From Betaproteobacteria bacterium (lineage in GTDB: Bacteria; Pseudomonadota; Gammaproteobacteria; Burkholderiales; Casimicrobiaceae), in contig JAAFHR010000198.1 of NCBI GenBank assembly GCA_013298455.1, forward strand, positions 1 through 6,502: DNA of 6,502 nt, in the 5' to 3' direction. The notes beneath the pieces were generated by a model. That model made no database searches and was not told the origin of the DNA. It saw nothing but the letters and a program-made list of their open reading frames with translations. The translations under genes were made by a program, and so were the position numbers. Positions 1 to 5,286 of this stretch are shown here, piece by piece; position 1 is the first letter of the stretch, and each line of letters starts with the position of its first letter.

Positions 1-994
1 ACCGGGCTTGGGCTACTACACAGCGGGCTCAGCGAAGCTTGGCAAAGCGGGCGATTTCGTAACCGCCCCCGAGCTGACGCCGCTCTTTGGTCGAACGTTG
101 GCCAGCGCATTTTCAGCGCTTGATTCAACGCAGGTGCTGGAACTCGGCGCGGGTTCTGGCGCGTTGGCAGAGAGCTTTTTGTCGCAATGCCCAGCGGCTC
201 ACTACCGCATTCTCGATGTGAGCGCCGAGCTTCGGGCGCGACAAATGGCGCGGCTCGACGGCCTAAACGTAAGTTGGATTGACACGCTGCCCGAGCGGAT
301 CGAAGGACTCGTGTTGGCCAACGAAGTGCTCGATGCGATTCCGTGTGAGCTCGTTCGATTTAGCGATGGGCAATATGAACGCGGTTGGGTTGAGCGTGCG
401 GACAACGGGTTTGCGATGCGCTGGATGCGGCTACCCAACGGGCCGTTGTTCGCACTGGCGGCGATGCGCATTCCGCCGATTGACGGCTACGTGACAGAGA
501 TCAACATCGAAGCCGAGGCCTTGGTAGCAACGCTTGCGGCGCGGCTCGATGGTGACGCGGGCGGCGCACTCTGCTTCATCGATTACGGTTTCTCGCGACG
601 CGAATATTTCATGCCGTCTCGCAGCGCGGGAACGCTCGCCTGCCACTACCGACACCGCGTGCATTTCGATCCACTGGTGCTCGTGGGTTTGCAAGACATC
701 ACGGCGCACATAGATTTCACCGCCATGGCCGAGGCTGCCGTTGAACAAGGCTCAGCGGTGAGCTGCTTCGCCACGCAAGCCCGCTTTTTGTTGCAGACGG
801 GGCTTCTCAATCAGCTCGAAGCCGCAACGGGCAACGCCGACGACAAGCAGCGCATCGCAACCACGGCTGCCGTGCAAAAACTCGTCTCGCCCGCTGAAAT
901 GGGCGAGCTATTCAAAGTGCTCGTCGTCACCAAAGGGCGCGCTGGCGAGGCATTAGCGGGGTTTGCTGCGTTTGATGAGAGCTTTCGGTTGTGA
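1..994 (+). CDS. SAM-dependent methyltransferase, MidA/NDUFAF7 family (COG1565, DUF185), 5' truncated by window edge
   Basis: The frame is open through the left edge: bases 2-10 read Pro-Gly-Leu before GYYTAG, so the TTG at 8 is an internal codon, not a start. Numbering residues from that codon, the family signatures appear in order: GDFVTAPELTPLFG (15-28), the glycine-rich SAM-binding motif LELGAGSGALA (44-54), the acidic strand end ILDVS (68-72), ANEVLDAIP (104-112), FIDYGFSRREY (190-200), GTLACHYRHR (208-217), DPLVLVGLQDITAHIDF (221-237), and the C-terminal LVSPAEMGELFKV (292-304). About 50-60 N-terminal residues should be missing compared with the usual 380-400 aa. The eukaryotic relative NDUFAF7 methylates an arginine of a complex I subunit during assembly. 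The bacterial substrate is not established, so only the methyltransferase fold is firm. It converges on trpA, 581 bases away, and no functional link to the trp genes is visible. Confidence 0.93.
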   Translation, partial: PGLGYYTAGSAKLGKAGDFVTAPELTPLFGRTLASAFSALDSTQVLELGAGSGALAESFLSQCPAAHYRILDVSAELRARQMARLDGLNVSWIDTLPERIEGLVLANEVLDAIPCELVRFSDGQYERGWVERADNGFAMRWMRLPNGPLFALAAMRIPPIDGYVTEINIEAEALVATLAARLDGDAGGALCFIDYGFSRREYFMPSRSAGTLACHYRHRVHFDPLVLVGLQDITAHIDFTAMAEAAVEQGSAVSCFATQARFLLQTGLLNQLEAATGNADDKQRIATTAAVQKLVSPAEMGELFKVLVVTKGRAGEALAGFAAFDESFRL

Positions 995-1012
995 CGGTCG
1001 CATGGTCGTCAC
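991..1012 (+). terminator. Candidate hairpin over the methyltransferase stop codon
   Basis: Bases 991-999 pair with 1004-1012 in a 9-bp stem (seven Watson-Crick pairs and two G-U pairs) closed by a 4-base GCAT loop. The TGA stop codon at 992-994 lies inside the 5' arm. It sits where a terminator is expected for a gene followed by a convergent neighbour. There is no proper T-run after it, only short T doublets, so intrinsic termination is uncertain. It could be a chance stem. Confidence 0.3.
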
Positions 1013-1020
1013 GCGATCAT

Positions 1021-1104
1021 TCCTTCAAGTTGGCTATTTCAATTAAAGCCTTTATTTTATTGGGCTTGAAGCAGTATTTATCTACTTTCGAATATTTTAT
1101 TATT
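1021..1104. other. AT-rich segment
   Basis: By hand count about 25 of 84 bases are G or C (about 30 %), far below the surrounding genes. It contains many TTTATT/TATT runs and a 7-bp inverted pair, CTTCAAG (1024-1030) with CTTGAAG (1066-1072). It may be a spacer, a terminator region, or a promoter for something unseen. No -35/-10 pair with a plausible downstream gene is apparent. Confidence 0.45.
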
Positions 1105-1175
1105 GGCCTTCAAGGCCAGATTACTCGTGGTCTATAAGCGATGAGCCTATTGTCCGTCTGGTGGCTAACGAACCG

Positions 1176-1226
1176 GTCATTCCCGCGAAGCATGTCCTGA
1201 GCTTGTCGAAGGGGCGGGAATCCAGA
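1176..1226 (+). repeat. REP-like dispersed repeat, left copy of a 51-bp inverted pair
   Basis: The unit begins GTCATTCCCGCGAAG and ends GCGGGAATCCAGA. Its ends form an imperfect palindrome (TTCCCGC with GCGGGAA), and it has an inner CCTGAGCTTGTCGAAGG core. This core (in reverse, CCTTCGACAAGCTCAGG) is a very common intergenic repeat motif in proteobacterial genomes. The copy at 1500-1550 on the other strand matches at 48 of 51 positions. Confidence 0.85.
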
Positions 1227-1358
1227 CCGTGGTCGCAAACGTCACGCGAACACGCCGCAACAAATGGCGACCTAACGGTCATGGCAGGCGACGCCGCCCC
1301 GGACGATGAAACTTACAGGATGGTAGCGGTCGATTCGCTGTGACGCATCGCTTTTCGC

Positions 1359-1466
1359 TTTTGACGCAGATTACGCTGATTACGCGGATTGCCGCAGATT
1401 ATTCAGAGCAATGCCGGCATTGAGCGAAAAAATAATCTGCGTTCATCTGCGCAATCTGCGTCAAAA
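1359..1466. repeat. Modular palindromic repeat, copy 1 (GCAGATT-type units)
   Basis: The left arm (1359-1403) is a run of 9-10 bp units reading GACGCAGATT, ACGCTGATT, ACGCGGATT and GCCGCAGATT. The right arm (1431-1466) is its reverse complement with one unit fewer: both arms start TTTTGACGCAGATT from the outside and end CGCAGATTATT at the inside. The 27-base centre carries a perfect 14-bp palindrome, CAATGCCGGCATTG (1409-1422). A second element of the same design lies at 3707-3839. It has no coding content. It resembles dispersed repeats in many environmental bacterial genomes, but I know of no named family to assign it to. Confidence 0.8.
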
Positions 1467-1499
1467 AATCGGGTCGATCTTGCGTTGTTTCACGTTAAG

Positions 1500-1550
1500 T
1501 CTGGGCTCCCGCCCCTTCGACAAGCTCAGGACATGCTTCGCGGGAACGAC
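1500..1550 (-). repeat. REP-like dispersed repeat, right copy of the inverted pair
   Basis: The reverse complement matches 1176-1226 with three differences: A/G at unit position 4, and two changes in the GGAATCC/GGAGCCC end. It lies 25 bases downstream of the trpA stop codon, so a trpA read-through transcript would contain it. RNA covering both copies could form a stem of about 51 bp, with copy 1 of the modular palindrome in the loop. Confidence 0.85.
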
Positions 1551-1575
1551 GAGAATCCGCACTACAACGACGCCG

Positions 1576-2376
1576 TCACTGATCCAGCGCCACTCGAATC
1601 TTCGCCAGCCACGCGCCGCCGGTTTCAGCCACCTGCGTCGGCGGCGCGTCGAGCATGGTCTGCACCAGTGCTGACCCGATCACCACGGCGTCAGCCACGG
1701 CACCCACGGCGCGCGCTGTGGCTGCGTCACGAATGCCAAAACCCACACCCACGGGCACTGGCACGATGGCCTTGATCGCTGCAACTTTGCTCGCGACATC
1801 GGCCACATCCAAGTTTCCTGCGCCGGTTACGCCCCGAAGCGAGACGTAATACACGTAACCCCGCGCTAGACGTCCGACCGCTTGCACGCGTTCGGTGGAG
1901 CTGGTCGGTGCGAGCAGGAAAATCGGCGCGAGATCGCGCGCAATGAGCATCGCAGAGAAATCATCGGCCTCTTCGGGCGGGTAGTCGACGACGAGCACGC
2001 CGTCGACGCCTGCGTCGGCAGCGGCCGTAACGAAGGCTTGACGACCCATCGCTTCAATCGGGTTGGCATAGCCCATCAGCACGATGGGCGTGATGGCGTT
2101 GTCTTTGCGAAATTCGGCGACGAGTGCGAGCACTTTTTTGAGTGACATGCCCTTGGCTAAAGCCCGCTCCGACGAGCGCTGAATCACTGGTCCATCGGCC
2201 ATCGGATCGGAAAACGGCACGCCCAGTTCGATGACATCCGCGCCCGCTTTGGCGAGCGCATGCATCGTTGGCAACGTGGATTCAAGCGTTGGGTCGCCCG
2301 CGGTGATGAACGGAATGAGCGCCGTTTTGTTGTTGGATTTAAGGGCAGAGAAGGTGGTGTTGATTCGATTCATCAT
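1576..2376 (-). CDS. trpA: Tryptophan synthase alpha chain
   Basis: TrpA cleaves indole-3-glycerol phosphate to indole and glyceraldehyde-3-phosphate and passes indole to TrpB through a tunnel in the cytoplasmic alpha2-beta2 complex. Visible signatures are FITAGDP, the active-site segment ADVIELGVPFSDPMADGP holding the catalytic Glu and Asp, PIVLMGYANP, GVDGVLVVDYPPEE, YYVSLRGVTGA (active-site loop), and the phosphate-binding GVGFGIR and VVIGSALV. Length is about 266 aa, normal for the family. Start choice: tandem ATG codons lie at 2376 and 2373, preceded by GAGG with 6-9 bases spacing. Starting at 2373 puts the catalytic pair at Glu49 and Asp60, the same numbers as in E. coli. A TTG at 2388 would overlap the trpB stop codon and seems less likely. 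The gap to trpB is 8 bp, so translational coupling is likely. Confidence 0.97.
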   Translation of the reverse strand: MMNRINTTFSALKSNNKTALIPFITAGDPTLESTLPTMHALAKAGADVIELGVPFSDPMADGPVIQRSSERALAKGMSLKKVLALVAEFRKDNAITPIVLMGYANPIEAMGRQAFVTAAADAGVDGVLVVDYPPEEADDFSAMLIARDLAPIFLLAPTSSTERVQAVGRLARGYVYYVSLRGVTGAGNLDVADVASKVAAIKAIVPVPVGVGFGIRDAATARAVGAVADAVVIGSALVQTMLDAPPTQVAETGGAWLAKIRVALDQ

Positions 2377-2384
2377 GTTGCGCC

Positions 2385-3665
2385 TCAACCCTTGACGAGC
2401 TTAATGATCTGCTCTGCGTTGGGCGACGCCGCCGCATGCCGCCCCAGCTCACACTCAGGATGGCAGTAAAACGACAAGCCCGATTTCATCGATACGGTAT
2501 GCATGTCTTTGTCGCCACGCCCGGAGAGATTGACGAGCAGCACTTTGTCTTTGCTCATCGTTGGCGCGAGCTTCGTCGCGTAGGAGATCGCATGCGCAGA
2601 TTCCAGCGCTGGGATGATGCCCTCAATTCGGCAGCAATCGTGAAACGTTTTTAGCGCTTCGTCATCGGTGATGCCGACGTATTCGGCGCGGCCGATGTCT
2701 TTGAGATACGCGTGCTCGGGCCCGACGCCGGGGTAATCAAGCCCGGCGCTTACCGAGTGTGTTTCGATGATTTGACCGTTTTCGTCTTGCAGCAGATACG
2801 TGCGATTGCCGTGCAACACACCCGGCACGCCTTTGGTCAACGAGGCGCTGTGTTTGCCAGTTTCTAGCCCTTCGCCGGCAGCTTCAACACCAATCAGGCG
2901 AGTGTTTTCATACGGAATGTAGGGATAAAAAATCCCCATCGCGTTGGAGCCGCCGCCCACGCATGCGATCACAGCATCGGGCTGACGACCCGCCTGCTCG
3001 GGCATTTGCGCGATGCACTCCTGACCGATGATGGCTTGAAAATCGCGCACCAACATCGGGTACGGATGTGGCCCGGCTACGGTGCCGATGATGTAGAACG
3101 TGTTGTCGACGTTGGTCACCCAATCGCGGAGTGCTTCGTTCAATGCGTCTTTGAGCGTTTTGGAACCGCTCTCGACGGGCACGACGGTCGCGCCCAGGAG
3201 TTTCATTCGATACACGTTTTGCGCTTGCCGTTTCACGTCTTCGGAGCCCATGTAAACGACGCATTCCAAACCGTAGCGAGCCGCAATGGTGGCCGTTGCT
3301 ACGCCGTGTTGCCCTGCGCCCGTTTCAGCGATCACACGCGGTTTGCCAAGGCGTTTGGCGAGCAGCGCTTGGCCGATGCAATTGTTGATTTTGTGAGCGC
3401 CGGTGTGATTTAAGTCTTCGCGTTTGAAGTAAATCTGTGCGCCGCCGAGCAGGTCGCTCCAGCGTTTGGCGTGATAGACCGGGCTCGGCCGGCCAACGAA
3501 ATGCTTGAGTTCGTTTTCAAACTCACGGCGGAATTCTGGATCGTGTTGGTATTTCGCGTACTGCGCTTTCAAATCATCGAGCGCTTGAATGAGGGTTTCA
3601 GCGACAAACGTGCCGCCATACTGACCAAAATGGCCACGGGCATCAGGGAGATCGTAGGGTTTCAT
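2385..3665 (-). CDS. trpB: Tryptophan synthase beta chain, with C-terminal extension
   Basis: This PLP enzyme condenses indole with L-serine to give tryptophan. All family landmarks are present in 426 aa: GQYGGTFVAETL (14-25), the PLP lysine in HTGAHKINN (Lys92), the acid-base ETGAGQHG (Glu114), the PLP phosphate loop CVGGGSN (235-241), GLDYPGVGPEH (Asp310), and NLSGRGDKD (Ser381). The enzyme should be fully active. The ATG at 3665 gives the usual N-terminus and has GGAAG five bases upstream. The C-terminus is odd. After GDKDMHTV the E. coli protein ends within about ten residues, but here some 35 follow, including FYCHPECELGRH (399-410) and a polar end, IIKLVKG. The extension runs to 8 bp before the trpA ATG and could arise from read-through into former spacer. 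Upstream lies a 174-base gap holding a palindromic repeat. Confidence 0.98.
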   Translation of the reverse strand: MKPYDLPDARGHFGQYGGTFVAETLIQALDDLKAQYAKYQHDPEFRREFENELKHFVGRPSPVYHAKRWSDLLGGAQIYFKREDLNHTGAHKINNCIGQALLAKRLGKPRVIAETGAGQHGVATATIAARYGLECVVYMGSEDVKRQAQNVYRMKLLGATVVPVESGSKTLKDALNEALRDWVTNVDNTFYIIGTVAGPHPYPMLVRDFQAIIGQECIAQMPEQAGRQPDAVIACVGGGSNAMGIFYPYIPYENTRLIGVEAAGEGLETGKHSASLTKGVPGVLHGNRTYLLQDENGQIIETHSVSAGLDYPGVGPEHAYLKDIGRAEYVGITDDEALKTFHDCCRIEGIIPALESAHAISYATKLAPTMSKDKVLLVNLSGRGDKDMHTVSMKSGLSFYCHPECELGRHAAASPNAEQIIKLVKG

Positions 3666-3706
3666 GGGAGCTTCCGAAATGGGTGTTTTGTCGCGTTCGC
3701 TTTTTC

Positions 3707-3839
3707 TTGACGCAGATTTACGCGGATTTCACACGGATGAACGCAGATTTTTTGGTGCCCGAGCGAAGAAGCACGATCAGAGACCCACAGAAAATCAGCG
3801 GCAATCTGCGCAGTAATCAGCGCTAATCTGCGTCAAAAA
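3707..3839. repeat. Modular palindromic repeat, copy 2, in the trpF-trpB gap
   Basis: The left arm (3707-3753) and right arm (3791-3839) are imperfect inverted repeats made of about four 9-12 bp units each, of the type ACGCAGATT/ACGCGGATT/GCGCTGATT. Both begin TTGACGCAGATT from the outside, and the spacer between arms is 37 bases. It shares GATGAACGCAGATT (3736-3749) with copy 1, where the same word lies on the opposite strand at 1434-1447. The right arm ends directly at the trpF stop codon (3840-3842). It occupies most of the 174-base gap, so an mRNA running from trpF to trpB would carry a long hairpin about 40 bases before the trpB start. Confidence 0.8.
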
Positions 3840-4496
3840 CTACAACGAATCCGCGGCACGAACCGCGCGACAAAACTGGTGGATGAGGTCGGTGGACTTT
3901 TCGCCGCGTGAGATTTCAACGCCGCTGCTGACATCCACCGCAAAGGGCTTCACTGCGCGGATCGCGTCGCCCACATTTGCAGCAGTCAAGCCACCAGACA
4001 AAACGAGCCGAGGCGCGGCTGCGCTTGCTTCGTTTTTGGTGTTGATGAGCTGCCAATTGAATGTCTTTCCACTGCCGCCATGGCCCGCGCTCGGGGTGTC
4101 GAGCAGCAGTGCGTTGGCGGATGAATAACGCTTTGCCGATTGTAGTAAATCGAAGCCCGCGTCGACGGCAAACGCTTTCATAAACGGTCGTCCAAACGAT
4201 TTGCAAAACGAATCGGACTCGTGCTCAACGCTGCCGTGAAATTGCAATAAATCGATTCGTGCTGCTCCGATTGCGGCGCTGACCTCGGCGGCCGTCGGAT
4301 TGACGAACAACGCCACCGTTGAAACCATCGCCGGGACGCGAGCGGTGAGCGCCGCCAACGCCGCCAAATCAATCGCGCGAACGGATGGCGGATAGAGCAC
4401 AAAGCCAATGGCGTCCGCGCCCGCAGCGACCGCCGCGTCAACGTGTTCAGCCGTTTTCAGGCCGCAGATTTTGATGCGCGTTCGGGCGAAATTCAC
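3840..4496 (-). CDS. trpF: Phosphoribosylanthranilate isomerase
   Basis: TrpF catalyses the Amadori rearrangement of N-(5'-phosphoribosyl)anthranilate to CdRP, the third step from chorismate to tryptophan. It is a single (beta/alpha)8 barrel of about 218 aa, and this is a stand-alone TrpF, not a TrpC-TrpF fusion. Counting from the GTG at 4502, signatures are RIKICGLK (9-16, catalytic Cys13), GADAIGFVLYPPSVR (28-42), VALFVN (63-68), LLQFHG (85-90), LLLDT (catalytic Asp135), GGSGKTFNW (142-150), LVLSGGLTAANV (166-177) and VDVSSGVE (189-196). Two GTG starts are possible: 4502 overlaps truA by 10 bp, and 4496 makes a GTGA overlap of 4 bp with the truA stop. I chose 4496 because that overlap is typical of coupled genes. 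Neither has a strong ribosome binding site. The TAG stop abuts a palindromic repeat. Confidence 0.96.
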   Translation of the reverse strand: MNFARTRIKICGLKTAEHVDAAVAAGADAIGFVLYPPSVRAIDLAALAALTARVPAMVSTVALFVNPTAAEVSAAIGAARIDLLQFHGSVEHESDSFCKSFGRPFMKAFAVDAGFDLLQSAKRYSSANALLLDTPSAGHGGSGKTFNWQLINTKNEASAAAPRLVLSGGLTAANVGDAIRAVKPFAVDVSSGVEISRGEKSTDLIHQFCRAVRAADSL

Positions 4497-5281
4497 AGAC
4501 ACGGATCGACAAATTGCTCGGGGATTTGGAACCGAGCATCGTACTCCATTCCCGCAAGGTAGAGCCCGTCGGGCGAGAAGGTGGGCGCTGCTTGCGTCCG
4601 ATCACGAAGCGCTAAAAGCGTTTCCAACCAATCGAGCGGTTGCTTATTGGCGCCAACGTAGACCAGCGCACCGACGATGTTTCGAATCATATGGTGCAGA
4701 AACGCGTTTGCATGAAAATCGAAACGTAGGAGACCGTTTTGCTCTCGAACGGTCGCGCTGTAAATTGACTTGATCGGCGATTTTGCTTGGCATTCCGAGG
4801 CGCGAAAGCTCGTGAAATCGTGCTCGCCGACGAGTGCGCTGATTGCAGCGTTGATCCGATGGATGTCGAGCGGCCAATGCGTCCAGCCCACGCGCTTGCT
4901 GTGCAACCCTGGGCGCTGCGCCCTCGAGGACAACAGATAAACGTAGCGCCGTGAAACAGCTGCGAATCGTGCGTGGAAGTCTTCGCTGACCGGAGTCGCC
5001 CAGCGGATCGATACGTCACGCGGCAAAAACTGATTGCCGCCACGCACCCAAGCGGTTGCGTCGCGATCAACGCGGGTATCGAAATGCACGATTTGCAGTG
5101 AGGCGTGAACGCCCGTATCGGTGCGCCCCGCAGCGATCACGCTCACGGGCTCGGTTGCGATGTTGGAAAGTGCGGTTTCCAGCTCTTCTTGCACCGACGG
5201 CTGGTCGCTCTGTCGCTGCCAGCCGCAGTACTCGCTGCCGAGATATTCCAGTCCCAGCGCCCAGCGTTGGGACTGAGCCAT
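4493..5281 (-). CDS. truA: tRNA pseudouridine(38-40) synthase TruA
   Basis: TruA isomerises uridines 38, 39 and 40 in the anticodon arm of many tRNAs in the cytoplasm. The protein has 262 aa, normal for bacterial TruA. Signatures are ALGLEYLGSEYCGWQRQ (8-24), the catalytic loop AGRTDTGVHA (51-60, nucleophile Asp55), FHARFAAVSRRYVYLL (102-117), GEHDFTSFR (152-160), SPIKSI (168-173), FDFHANAFLHHMIRNIVGALVYVG (187-210), and the C-terminal PTFSPDGLYLAGMEY (233-247). The ATG at 5281 lies 5 bp after the fimV stop. Its weak ribosome binding site, GGCGGA, is formed by the last fimV codons, so it is probably translated from the fimV transcript. The fimV-truA-trpF order is widely conserved, although TruA has no direct role in tryptophan synthesis or pili. 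Confidence 0.97.
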   Translation of the reverse strand: MAQSQRWALGLEYLGSEYCGWQRQSDQPSVQEELETALSNIATEPVSVIAAGRTDTGVHASLQIVHFDTRVDRDATAWVRGGNQFLPRDVSIRWATPVSEDFHARFAAVSRRYVYLLSSRAQRPGLHSKRVGWTHWPLDIHRINAAISALVGEHDFTSFRASECQAKSPIKSIYSATVREQNGLLRFDFHANAFLHHMIRNIVGALVYVGANKQPLDWLETLLALRDRTQAAPTFSPDGLYLAGMEYDARFQIPEQFVDPCL

Positions 5282-5286
5282 AGTTT

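Larger units (their letters stand above)
995..1575. other. Convergent intergenic region, repeat-rich, no convincing gene
   Basis: This stretch separates the 3' ends of the methyltransferase gene and trpA. It holds an AT-rich segment (about 1021-1104), a short TGGCCTT-C-AAGGCCA palindrome (1104-1118), and two nested inverted repeats listed separately. Bases 1227-1358 and 1467-1499 show no motif I recognise. The open frames here (for example 1161-1343 on the plus strand) run through the repeats. Their translations carry the low-information peptide that this repeat class gives, such as HVLSLSKG, so I do not call a gene. Confidence 0.7.

Noticed and set aside
431..748. Minus-strand open frame of 105 codons inside the methyltransferase gene
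   Set aside because: It is a shadow of the conserved plus-strand gene, which has continuous COG1565 motifs through the same bases.
1361..1400. Short regularly spaced repeats that could suggest a CRISPR-like array
   Set aside because: The units are 9-10 bp and directly adjacent, without unique spacers. They form an inverted structure rather than a repeat-spacer array, and no cas genes are present.
1389..1775. Plus-strand open frame across the repeats and the trpA 3' end
   Set aside because: It crosses two repeat elements and the antisense of trpA. The translation is low-information repeat peptide and has no domain.
2377..2388. TTG at 2388 as the trpA start
   Set aside because: It overlaps the trpB stop, is a weak start codon, and adds five residues not expected by the family. 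The tandem ATGs with GAGG upstream fit better.
3006..3413. Plus-strand open frame of 135 codons inside trpB
   Set aside because: trpB is intact and fully conserved on the other strand. The antisense product shows no family motifs.
3666..3706. Possible trp promoter, leader peptide or attenuator before trpB
   Set aside because: I found no Trp-rich leader frame, no terminator/antiterminator pair with a T-run, and no convincing -35/-10 pair in these bases.
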